Shown here piece by piece: positions 15,010 to 22,350 of a stretch of DNA of 40,219 nucleotides. The DNA is from a bacterium (Candidatus Blackallbacteria) CG13_big_fil_rev_8_21_14_2_50_49_14. Its GTDB lineage: Bacteria; Cyanobacteriota; Sericytochromatia; UBA7694. Position 1 is the stretch's first letter. The number at the start of each line of letters is the position of its first letter. Where the stretch lies: the NCBI GenBank assembly GCA_002783405.1, contig PFGG01000037.1, positions 1 to 40,219 of the forward strand. Reading direction: 5' to 3'. The notes under the pieces were generated by a model that worked only from the letters and a program-made list of their open reading frames with translations, was not told where the DNA came from and searched no databases. A program made the translations under genes and the position numbers.

Positions 15010-15083
15010 ATCTGGAAACAGACTTAAGTAAGTTTGCTCGGTGAATCAGGAACCCCCATCATTTAATGGCGGAGAGGATGTCA
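14950..15083 (+). ncRNA. Predicted omega-RNA scaffold at the right end of the tnpB element
   Basis: Overlapping and following the tnpB stop are a GNRA-capped hairpin (CTTAA-A-TCTG-GAAA-CAGA-C-TTAAG, 15005-15028) and a terminal hairpin (CCCCCAT 15053-15059 with ATGGCGG 15066-15072, one mismatch), followed by GAGAGGATGTCA ending at 15083. This is the familiar right-end layout of tnpB elements, where the guide segment begins directly after GTCA. The 5' boundary is approximate. The scaffold differs from those at the two ends of the window, matching a different TnpB subtype. Confidence 0.65.
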
Positions 15084-15258
15084 GAAGTGAACATAATCTG
15101 TCTCAGAAGATTTCAAAGCTGAAATCCCCCTGCTAGAAAAATGATGTGTGACGAAGCAAAGAAATTCCCCATGACAGAGATCTCATCCACAGGCCTGCAA
15201 GCACAGTTTATCAGCACAGCCAGTGAAGGATTGAGCCACCTTCTGTTCCAATAAAAAG

Positions 15259-15287
15259 CAGACAGAGCATCGGCTGTGACCTATAAT
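15259..15287 (+). promoter_or_regulatory. Promoter of the metallopeptidase operon
   Basis: A perfect TATAAT (15282-15287) lies 17 bases after CAGACA (15259-15264), which matches four of six -35 bases. The gene starts 16 bases after the -10, giving a very short leader carrying AGAGG. Confidence 0.6.
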
Positions 15288-15303
15288 AAAACAAGAGGTC
15301 AGC

Positions 15304-16203
15304 ATGCAAATCTCCGCTTCTGTCAAACTTGAAACCACCCCTGCAGCGATTGAAAAAACGCTTGGCAAGCCGGTTCAAGCTGCAAAAACAGAAAGTGCGA
15401 GAGCGATACCAGCGGATCAACTCTCACTGCAGAGGGCCACAGGGCCCGTGCCTGAAAGCCCGGCACGGCTGAATCATCCGCTGCAGAATAGTTCTCCTGC
15501 AGTGGAAAGGCGCCTGCAGCGTTATTATGGCAGTGCCGATCCTGCAAAAATTCAAGCCCAGGCCCGCAAAATGCTGGGGATTGAAGGGGTTCTCCTGCCC
15601 GCCCCCCACCAGCGTCAGGCCAATTTTCTGGAGTTTGCCAGCCGCCATTTTCCGCCCCGGCCCAGCAAAGAAGATCCCTTTGAACTGCCCCAACATGGCC
15701 CCCAACCCGGCATGCCTGTCTATGCGCTTTGGCAGACCTACGCTCAAACCGACTATGGCGCGTTGATGATCGAGAAGGTCTTAAAAGAAGCGGGGGAAAA
15801 ACCTTTTGTGGTGCGCGCAACAACGGAAGGCCCCCCACAGGGTTGGCATGATTTTATTCTGGTACCCGAAAACTTTCCCCGCAATGCAAACCAGTTTCGC
15901 TATGGCGGGCAGGCCATTGACCCCCTGGCCATTCTACACCACGAATTTGAGCATACCCGTTTTGGACGTTTTGAGCAGAGTGAAGCTCAAATGCTGCAGG
16001 AAGAGGTCCATGCCGTACGCGAAGTGGAAAACCCTGTGCGCAGCCTGAATGGCTTTGAACCCCGCTATACCTATACCCAACTCGATCCTGAGGGTCAGCC
16101 CCTGCAAACCGTCAATATCCTCAAGCCTGAAGTCATTCACCCAGGGGCCTGGCGCTTTGATCCAGAAGATCCGGGCCTGATGCTGCCCGCAGACAACAAA
16201 TAA
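15304..16203 (+). CDS. Putative zinc metallopeptidase with HEFEH motif (M91/NleD-effector-like)
   Basis: A 299-residue protein with no signal peptide. Residues 1-65 are Pro/Ala/Gln-rich and probably disordered. The zinc motif is H213-E214-F-E-H217 (ILHHEFEHTRFG), followed by a Glu-rich helix (EEVHAVREVE, 233-242) that could supply the third ligand, then NPVRSLNGFEPRYTY (243-257). That last block resembles the NEIRKELGLPxRxxY segment downstream of the HExxH in M91/NleD-type and related toxin metallopeptidases, so I infer an effector or polymorphic-toxin-like peptidase; another gluzincin is possible. AGAGG precedes ATG 15304. It is first in an operon with an unknown protein (10-base gap) and a GNAT acetyltransferase. 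Confidence 0.6.
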   Translation: MQISASVKLETTPAAIEKTLGKPVQAAKTESARAIPADQLSLQRATGPVPESPARLNHPLQNSSPAVERRLQRYYGSADPAKIQAQARKMLGIEGVLLPAPHQRQANFLEFASRHFPPRPSKEDPFELPQHGPQPGMPVYALWQTYAQTDYGALMIEKVLKEAGEKPFVVRATTEGPPQGWHDFILVPENFPRNANQFRYGGQAIDPLAILHHEFEHTRFGRFEQSEAQMLQEEVHAVREVENPVRSLNGFEPRYTYTQLDPEGQPLQTVNILKPEVIHPGAWRFDPEDPGLMLPADNK

Positions 16204-16213
16204 GGAGAACGCG

Positions 16214-16822
16214 ATGGACGCACTGTCATTTTATGCCTCAGACCGGGTCAAGTCTCTACCTGCCATAGGCGGTGTTCCCCTAACCCAGGATCGGCACGCC
16301 GCTCAACTCAGTGAGTTTGAGCAGACCTTGGCCTTTTTTCTGGCCCCTCCGCCCTCACGTTTTCCCCAAGCAGATCAGCCAGACAACGCCACCTTGCTGA
16401 CACTCAATCCCCATCTCAATCTCAAACTGATTCAATCGCTACATCCAGAGACACGCCTGGTCAAGGATCAAGGACACTTGCGAATTGAAATTCCGGTCAC
16501 GCCCCAGAAATCTGAGCAAGCGCAAAGTACAGATCAGAACCTGATCCAAGCCGTGCAACTGAACAGCCCGCTTTTTTCAGTTCCGCCTCAGCTGGCCCCC
16601 CAGAATCCCGCGCCACGAGAAACAGCTTTTGGCAGGGTGGTGGCCCCAGGCTCTCTGCAATCCCTTTTGGCAGGCCAGAACACAGGGGCTCAGGAAAGCC
16701 TGCTGGTTTCGCAAAGTCTCAGCCGCCTGCTTCAAGGCCAGGTGCCCCCAGCACCCCTTGAAGCCCGTGAAAAGATGCACAGCCCCTTCAATGCTTACAG
16801 TCACTGGCAAGAGAGCGCATAA
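16214..16822 (+). CDS. Uncharacterised protein, Pro/Gln/Leu-rich
   Basis: A 202-residue protein I do not recognise. It has no signal peptide or transmembrane segment and is rich in Gln, Pro and Leu, with LxxLLxGQ-like repeats near the C-terminus (LQSLLAGQ, LSRLLQGQ). TAAGGAG overlapping the stop of the metallopeptidase gene is an excellent ribosome site 6 bases before ATG 16214, so the two are co-translated. A role as a partner (chaperone, carrier or inhibitor) of the peptidase is suggested only by this arrangement. Confidence 0.7.
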   Translation: MDALSFYASDRVKSLPAIGGVPLTQDRHAAQLSEFEQTLAFFLAPPPSRFPQADQPDNATLLTLNPHLNLKLIQSLHPETRLVKDQGHLRIEIPVTPQKSEQAQSTDQNLIQAVQLNSPLFSVPPQLAPQNPAPRETAFGRVVAPGSLQSLLAGQNTGAQESLLVSQSLSRLLQGQVPPAPLEAREKMHSPFNAYSHWQESA

Positions 16823-16830
16823 AGCCTGAA

Positions 16831-17361
16831 ATGTTTGCCCCCTACCAACCCCATGCTCAGACAAGCCAAGCCCCGCTGCCCCTGGAGATTCGGGCCGCCC
16901 AAATCGAGGATCTCAGGGCCCTGGCCCAGCTCCACGCTGAGCGCAACGCCTGCCCTGTGGAGCGCGCCCTGGAAATTATGCAGAGAAACCTTGAGCGCGG
17001 CCAGCTCTATTTGGCCGAAAGCCCCCCAAAACAGATCTTGGGCTATGGTCAGAGCCTGTATTTTGAAGCCCCCGCAGACGCACCCCCCTCATGCGTGCCC
17101 ACAGGTTGGTATCTGATGGGGCTCGTGGTCAGCCCCCAGGCCCGCCGCCAGGGAATGGGCCTCAAACTGACGAAAACCCGTATCGAGGCCCTGCGCCCAC
17201 TCACCGACAGGATTTACTATTTTGCCAACAGTCTCAACCGGGCCACCCAGGATCTGCATGCCCAACTGGGCTTTGAACTGCTGCGCGAAAAGATCAGTTT
17301 TCCTGGGGTTGATTTTTCAGGTGGGGGCCAAGGGCTGCTCTATATTTTAGGGCTCACCTGA
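16831..17361 (+). CDS. GNAT-family N-acetyltransferase
   Basis: A 176-residue acetyltransferase. Motif A, which binds acetyl-CoA, is YLMGLVVSPQARRQGMGLKL (residues 92-111) with the Q/RxxGxG/A loop RRQGMG; motif B is NSLNRATQDLHAQLGFEL. The first 18 residues are a Pro/Gln-rich extension. Substrate unknown. It follows the uncharacterised gene by 8 bases and so is the third gene of the operon. Its last 15 bases overlap the convergent hypothetical gene. Confidence 0.88.
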   Translation: MFAPYQPHAQTSQAPLPLEIRAAQIEDLRALAQLHAERNACPVERALEIMQRNLERGQLYLAESPPKQILGYGQSLYFEAPADAPPSCVPTGWYLMGLVVSPQARRQGMGLKLTKTRIEALRPLTDRIYYFANSLNRATQDLHAQLGFELLREKISFPGVDFSGGGQGLLYILGLT

Positions 17362-17850
17362 CCAGAATGTCAGGCTCCAAAGCCGTTGATCAGCATAATC
17401 ACTGAGCAGGTCTTCCCACGAGGTTCGCACGGTTTCAGACATATTCAGCCAACGCTGCCATTGTGCATCGGCCTGGTCAAAACGCGCTGCATATTCTGCG
17501 CTGGGCAGGTCAAAGCCATTGGTCGCAAAATCCAGATCACGGGCCACGGCCCGTTCCTGCGCGTCGCGCCAGATCAATCCCCAAATACACTTGACCAGCA
17601 CGTCGGCCTCTGCGCCAGAAAGCAGGTCGCGGGCCAACAAAACGGCACAGAAGAGCGGACACTCTGAACAATAGGTTCGGGCATCCAGCGTGTCGTAAAA
17701 AGGAGGCTCCTGGGTATTGGGCAAGGGCAAAATCTGAACCAACAGATCAGCGGGCAGGGTCTCAGGAGGCAACTGGGCGACCTGAAGTGCCAGGGGATAG
17801 AGCGTTTCTTTCAACCAGGTCAGCACCAAGCCCTGAAAGCGTTGATTCAT
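17347..17850 (-). CDS. Uncharacterised protein with a cysteine cluster
   Basis: A 167-residue protein of unknown family. It is mainly helical and acidic. A notable feature is TYCSECPLFCAVL (residues 59-71), with three cysteines in a C-x2-C-x3-C arrangement and another Cys about 22 residues on (VKCIWG), which could bind zinc or an Fe-S cluster. Tryptophan is unusually frequent (WLK, WGLIWR, WQRWL, SWED, LWSLTFW). ATG 17850 is used because it gives the full frame; the upstream ribosome site is weak. It diverges from the esterase gene. Confidence 0.65.
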   Translation of the reverse strand: MNQRFQGLVLTWLKETLYPLALQVAQLPPETLPADLLVQILPLPNTQEPPFYDTLDARTYCSECPLFCAVLLARDLLSGAEADVLVKCIWGLIWRDAQERAVARDLDFATNGFDLPSAEYAARFDQADAQWQRWLNMSETVRTSWEDLLSDYADQRLWSLTFWSGEP

Positions 17851-17915
17851 ATCTCTTAGCCCACCTTTCCTGCCTTTGCAGTTTTATGATACCAGCATAT
17901 CAGAAGCCATCGGAG

Positions 17916-17921
17916 TATAAT
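17916..17921 (+). promoter_or_regulatory. Perfect TATAAT -10 element ahead of the esterase gene
   Basis: TATAAT lies 28 bases before the esterase ATG; no convincing -35 is seen at the expected distance. Confidence 0.4.
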
Positions 17922-17949
17922 GCCCTGAAAAGAGTGTCAGGAGACCCCC

Positions 17950-18645
17950 ATGCCCTTGCTTCCTCACCTTGAACGCTACAGTATCAGCAAAGACCAACCT
18001 GTTGTAGGCACTGTGATCTGGCTGCACGGTCTGGGCGCCAGTGGCCACGATTTTGAACCCCTGGTTCCCTTGCTGGGACTCAAACAGAACCTGCGCTTTC
18101 TATTTCCCCACGCACCTGAACGCGCTGTGACGATCAATGGCGGCATGGTCATGCCCTCTTGGTATGATATTCTTTCGCTGGGCATGCTGCGTCAGGTCAG
18201 CTGGCCTGAAGTTGAAAATTCAGTTCAAGCCGTCAAAGACTATCTAGAGGCCGAAGCAGAAAAAGGAATTCCCAGTGAGCGCATCATTCTGGCAGGCTTC
18301 AGCCAGGGCGGTGCGATTGTACTGCAAACCGCCCTGCGCTTAGAGAAACCCTTGGCAGGGATTCTGGCCCTCTCCACCTATTTGCTGGATCTTGAAAAGG
18401 TGCCTTCAGCCCAAACCTCTCCCAATGCTCAAACCCCGCTGGAAATGCACCACGGTCTCTATGACCCGGTGGTGCCGCTGGCCCTGGCTGAACGCTCCCG
18501 CACAGCCCTGAAGGAAGCGGGTTACCCGATCAACTGGCAAACTTACCCCATGGAGCACGCCGTCTGCGATCTGCAGATTCGCGATCTGGCCCGCTGGTAT
18601 CAGGCCCGAGCTGAAGAAATCGCCAGAAAAGCGATTCAGGTCTGA
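17950..18645 (+). CDS. Carboxylesterase / phospholipase-type alpha/beta hydrolase
   Basis: A 231-residue alpha/beta hydrolase of the carboxylesterase EstB/YpfH (Abhydrolase_2, lysophospholipase-like) family. The oxyanion segment is WLHGLGASGHDF; the triad is S118 in AGFSQGG, D172 in HHGLYDPVVPL and H203 in YPMEHAV. It hydrolyses short-chain esters or acyl-thioesters, cytoplasmic in the absence of a signal peptide. AGGAG lies 6 bases ahead of ATG 17950. It appears monocistronic; secA downstream has its own promoter. Confidence 0.92.
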   Translation: MPLLPHLERYSISKDQPVVGTVIWLHGLGASGHDFEPLVPLLGLKQNLRFLFPHAPERAVTINGGMVMPSWYDILSLGMLRQVSWPEVENSVQAVKDYLEAEAEKGIPSERIILAGFSQGGAIVLQTALRLEKPLAGILALSTYLLDLEKVPSAQTSPNAQTPLEMHHGLYDPVVPLALAERSRTALKEAGYPINWQTYPMEHAVCDLQIRDLARWYQARAEEIARKAIQV

Positions 18646-18742
18646 AGCCCAACGCCTGAAAGATATAGCGTTCACAAGTCACCCTTTCTTTTATGCTGAA
18701 TACTTTTAGTAATGCACTCATTTTTCAATGCTATGAGCCCTC

Positions 18743-18773
18743 TTGACAAGGGATTCCGCCACCATTCTATACA
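18743..18773 (+). promoter_or_regulatory. Sigma-70 promoter of secA (P1)
   Basis: A perfect TTGACA (18743-18748) is followed after 17 bases by TCTATA (18766-18771), or after 19 bases by TATACA. This predicts a leader of about 115 bases before the secA ATG. Confidence 0.65.
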
Positions 18774-18819
18774 AGCTACACTCTGCTAACTTGCATATTC
18801 CCGGAAAGAAGGGCAAGTC

Positions 18820-18828
18820 TGGTAAAAT
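18820..18828 (+). promoter_or_regulatory. Extended -10 element, possible second secA promoter (P2)
   Basis: TGGTAAAAT (TG, one base, TAAAAT) inside the secA leader. The same 13-base string TCTGGTAAAATAG also precedes the kinase gene at 29.3 kb. Confidence 0.45.
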
Positions 18829-18895
18829 AGGGAGAGTATTTAAGAAATTCATGACAGTGAACCCGTCGGTTCGCTTTGAAGGATGTAGTGCCAAG

Positions 18896-21613
18896 ATGTT
18901 GAAGTTATTGCAAAAGCTCGTTGGGGACCCCCACAAAAAAACAATCGATAAAATCCAGCCGATTGTCGAAAAAATCAACAGTCTCGAAGACGCGATTCAA
19001 CCCCTGAGCGACGACGACCTGCGTTCCAAAACCTATGAGTTCCGTCAGAAAATCGACAATGCCACCCGTGGCCTGACCGACAAAGACAAAAAATACCAAA
19101 AAGAGCAGGAACTCCTCAATGAACTGCTGCCCGAAGCCTTTGCGGTTGTGCGCGAAGCCTCCCGCCGTGTGCTCAACCAGCGCCATTTCAATGTGCAGCT
19201 GATTGGCGGCATTGTGCTGCATCGGGGCCAGATTTCAGAAATGAAAACCGGAGAAGGTAAAACCCTGGTTTCAACCTCTCCCACCTACCTCAACGCCCTG
19301 GCCGGACGTGGCGTGCATGTGGTTACCGTCAACGATTACCTGGCGGGCCGTGACTCCGAGTGGATGGGTCAGATTCATCGCTTTTTGGGTCTCAAGGTCG
19401 GCGCGATTCTGCACCACCTGACGCCCCACGAACGCCGCAAAGTCTATGCCGGTGACGTGATTTACGGAACCAATAACGAGTTTGGTTTTGATTATCTGCG
19501 CGACAATATGTCCACCGATTTGGATCAGTGCGTCCAGCGCGAACTGCATTATGCAATCATTGACGAAGTCGACAGTATTTTGATCGACGAAGCCCGTACC
19601 CCGCTGATCATTTCAGGCCAATTGGCGCAACCCGCCGAGACCTACCAACAGTTCAGCAAAATCGTCAGCCGCCTGGAAGGCAAACACAAAGACTATAATA
19701 AAAAGAAAAAACTGCTCGATGAAATCGACTACGAAGAGGATGAAAAAGACTGTGATTACGTCATTGACGAAAAACAGAAAAATATTATCCTGACCGAACG
19801 CGGTATTCTCAAAGCGCAGAAGATTCTCAATATCCACGATCTTTTCAGCGCAGAACAGCCTGAACTGGCACACCACCTGATTATCGCCCTGAAATCAAAA
19901 GAACTCTATCGCCGTGATGTGGAATATGTTGTGCGCCCCAACGAACGCGGTGAAATGGAAGTCGTGATCGTCGATGAGTTTACCGGTCGCCTGATGTTTG
20001 GCCGCCGCTATTCAGACGGTTTGCACCAGGCCATCGAAGCCAAAGAAGGGGTCAAGATTCAAGATGAAACCCAAACCCTGGCTACAATTACCCTGCAAAA
20101 CTATTTCCGTCTCTACCGCAAACTGGGCGGCATGACCGGAACAGCCATCACCGAAGAAGCCGAGTTTGGCAAAATCTACAACCTGCCTGTGGTGGTGATT
20201 CCCACCAACCGGCCCGTGGTACGTAAGGATCAGCCCGATATTATTTATAAAAACGTCAAAGCCAAATTCCATGCGGTGGCTGATGAAATTGAGGCCATGC
20301 ATGCCTTGGGCCGCCCCGTGCTGGTGGGGACGGTTTCAATTGAGAAATCTGAGCAGATCAGCGATATTCTCAAACGCCGGGGCGTCAAACACAATGTTTT
20401 AAACGCTAAAAACCACGAAAAAGAAGCTGAAATTATCGCCCAGGCAGGCCGCAAGGCGGCCGTCACGATTGCCACCAATATGGCGGGCCGGGGCACCGAT
20501 ATTCTGCTGGGTGGGAACGCCGAATTCCTCTTGCTGCGCAAACTGCGCCTTGAAGGATTCGAGAGCATCGAAAGCGCACCTGTTGAACTCAAAGACAAGA
20601 TGCTGAAAGAAATCGAAGCCCAAATTTCAGCCGAACGGGATGATGTGCGTGACGCAGGTGGTTTGCACGTGATTGCCACAGAACGCCATGAATCCCGTCG
20701 TATTGATAACCAATTGCGGGGCCGTGCCGGTCGCCAGGGGGATCCGGGTTCCAGCCGTTTCTTCCTCTCACTGGAAGACGATCTGATGCGCATGTTCGGC
20801 GGCGATCGTGTTTCCCGCGTGATGGACATGCTCAAGGTTGAAGAAAACGAACCGATTGAATCGGGCATGGTCACCAAAGCGATTGAAAATGCCCAGAAAA
20901 AAGTCGAAATGTATCACTTTGGGGTACGTAAGAATATTCTGGAATATGACGAAGTCATGAACAGCCAGCGCACGATCATTTACGAACAAAGGCGCAAGAT
21001 TCTCGAAGGCGACAGCCTGCGTCCTGTGGTCGAAGAAATGATCACCCGCAATATGGAAGATATTCTCAACACCTACGCCCAGCCGGGTATTCCCCAAGAA
21101 GAATGGGATCTGCCCGGTCTGCACCAGGAACTGAGCCACCATATTCCCCTGATGAACTCAATTCACCTGGATGAATTGCGGATTCCGATCGAAGGTTTGC
21201 AGGTCTTTATCAAGGAACAAGCTCTGAATGCCTATGAGGCCAAAGAAATGATCCTGGGTGAAGAACTGATGCGCGATCTTGAACGCATGGTGATTTTGCG
21301 TGTGATTGACCAGAAATGGATTGATCACCTGCATGAAGTAGACGCTTTGCGTGAAGGTATCGGTCTGCGTGCCTATGGGCAGAAAGACCCCTTGATCGAA
21401 TACAAAAAAGAGGCGCGTGAAATCTTCCAGGAAATGATGACCAATATCCGCATTGAAGTCGTCACAACACTCTTCCACCTGCAAGTTCAGTACGATATGC
21501 CCATGATGCCGCCAATGATGCCCATGGAACTGAATTATGAAGAAGTGGATGCCGAAGAAATTCCGGAAGGGCTCCCTGAAGGCCTGAGCCTCGAAGGCAG
21601 CGAACCCGTCTAA
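18896..21613 (+). CDS. secA: Preprotein translocase ATPase SecA
   Basis: A 905-residue SecA, the motor that pushes preproteins through SecYEG. Seen: MLKLLQKLVGDP start, Walker A MKTGEGKTL (116-124), VNDYLAGRD, GTNNEFGFDYLRDNM, Walker B IIDEVDSILIDEARTPLIISG, GMTGTA, NMAGRGTDI, and GGLHVIATERHESRRIDNQLRGRAGRQGDPG of helicase domain 2. A charged insertion (KHKDYNKKKKLLDE..YEEDEKD) sits in the first nucleotide domain as in many bacteria outside the enterics. The C-terminus ends NYEEVDAEEIPEG...GSEPV and lacks the zinc-binding CxCx8C[HC] tail, as in several phyla. The start at 18896 fits the family; in-frame upstream starts (18852 and a TTG at 18743) would add an atypical extension and the latter lies within the promoter. 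Confidence 0.97.
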   Translation: MLKLLQKLVGDPHKKTIDKIQPIVEKINSLEDAIQPLSDDDLRSKTYEFRQKIDNATRGLTDKDKKYQKEQELLNELLPEAFAVVREASRRVLNQRHFNVQLIGGIVLHRGQISEMKTGEGKTLVSTSPTYLNALAGRGVHVVTVNDYLAGRDSEWMGQIHRFLGLKVGAILHHLTPHERRKVYAGDVIYGTNNEFGFDYLRDNMSTDLDQCVQRELHYAIIDEVDSILIDEARTPLIISGQLAQPAETYQQFSKIVSRLEGKHKDYNKKKKLLDEIDYEEDEKDCDYVIDEKQKNIILTERGILKAQKILNIHDLFSAEQPELAHHLIIALKSKELYRRDVEYVVRPNERGEMEVVIVDEFTGRLMFGRRYSDGLHQAIEAKEGVKIQDETQTLATITLQNYFRLYRKLGGMTGTAITEEAEFGKIYNLPVVVIPTNRPVVRKDQPDIIYKNVKAKFHAVADEIEAMHALGRPVLVGTVSIEKSEQISDILKRRGVKHNVLNAKNHEKEAEIIAQAGRKAAVTIATNMAGRGTDILLGGNAEFLLLRKLRLEGFESIESAPVELKDKMLKEIEAQISAERDDVRDAGGLHVIATERHESRRIDNQLRGRAGRQGDPGSSRFFLSLEDDLMRMFGGDRVSRVMDMLKVEENEPIESGMVTKAIENAQKKVEMYHFGVRKNILEYDEVMNSQRTIIYEQRRKILEGDSLRPVVEEMITRNMEDILNTYAQPGIPQEEWDLPGLHQELSHHIPLMNSIHLDELRIPIEGLQVFIKEQALNAYEAKEMILGEELMRDLERMVILRVIDQKWIDHLHEVDALREGIGLRAYGQKDPLIEYKKEAREIFQEMMTNIRIEVVTTLFHLQVQYDMPMMPPMMPMELNYEEVDAEEIPEGLPEGLSLEGSEPV

Positions 21614-21630
21614 ATAAAGTCTTTTTAGAA

Positions 21631-21667
21631 AAAGCCTGGAAAGAATCATCTTTCCAGGCTTTTTTTT
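21631..21667 (+). terminator. Rho-independent terminator of secA
   Basis: A perfect 14-bp stem (21631-21644 with 21649-21662) capped by ATCA and followed by a T-run. Confidence 0.93.
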
Positions 21668-21765
21668 AGGCAACAAAAAAAATATTTCGACAAACAAGTT
21701 TATATTTCTTAACAATTGGGAATATCTAGGTATCAAACCCGAGCATGGGGCAATGGGGGCAAAGG

Positions 21766-22350
21766 ATGAAACGATCGATTCAAAAACAAAAAGGATTTAC
21801 CTTGGTTGAGTTAATGGTCGTGATTATTATTATCGGCCTGCTGGTCGCGATTGCCTTGCCCAATTTTGCAGCGGCCCAGGATCGGGCCCGAAATGCGTCT
21901 GTCAAAGCCAATGGGCATGCCTTAGAAACCATCGTCAATACTTATAATATCGACAATGGGCGTTACCCAGCGAGTATTCCTGAAATCACGGGCCATGACA
22001 GCTATAAAACGCTCGAAAATCCTTTTTCGGGTCGCAAGGGCGTTGCTGATGCCTCAGGCCAAGGCGCATGGCGTACCAACAACGATGGGGATGCAGCTTC
22101 AGCCCCCAACGCCTTGACGACAGCCTACAGTGATCAGGCGATTTCACAGGGGCTTGCCATTTATGTAGGCTTGGATGCCACAGGAAACGCCACCACTCGC
22201 TTTTTAGGGGATGGCAAACAGGGAACAAACAATACCGTCAACTATCTGATCTATACCTGTGATCGCTCTGGCAAGCCCATTCGTGGTTTTATTCTTTCTC
22301 CAGCGGATCTGCCTTCAGAAGCCGCTCGCGATCTGCAGCGGGCCAACTAG
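21766..22350 (+). CDS. Type IV pilin / type II secretion pseudopilin-like protein
   Basis: A 194-residue prepilin. The leader MKRSIQKQKG is cleaved before F11, followed by the class III signal FTLVELMVVIIIIGLLVAIALP with Glu at +5, an amphipathic N-terminal helix and a polar pilin head. It would be processed by a PilD-type prepilin peptidase and assembled into a pilus or pseudopilus. ATG 21766 gives a normal leader and has GGGGG 5 bases upstream; a start 21 bases earlier is possible. No other pilus genes are nearby, so it is an orphan minor or major pilin. Its last 62 bases overlap the convergent transglutaminase gene. Confidence 0.9.
   Translation: MKRSIQKQKGFTLVELMVVIIIIGLLVAIALPNFAAAQDRARNASVKANGHALETIVNTYNIDNGRYPASIPEITGHDSYKTLENPFSGRKGVADASGQGAWRTNNDGDAASAPNALTTAYSDQAISQGLAIYVGLDATGNATTRFLGDGKQGTNNTVNYLIYTCDRSGKPIRGFILSPADLPSEAARDLQRAN

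Noticed and set aside
18743-18895. N-terminally extended SecA or SecM-like leader peptide
   Set aside because: The extension would start within the -35 box and is unlike SecA N-termini; no separate leader ORF with a ribosome site is seen.
20245-20877. Long minus-strand frame (210 codons) inside secA
   Set aside because: Antisense to a highly conserved gene; Ser/Arg-rich shadow translation.
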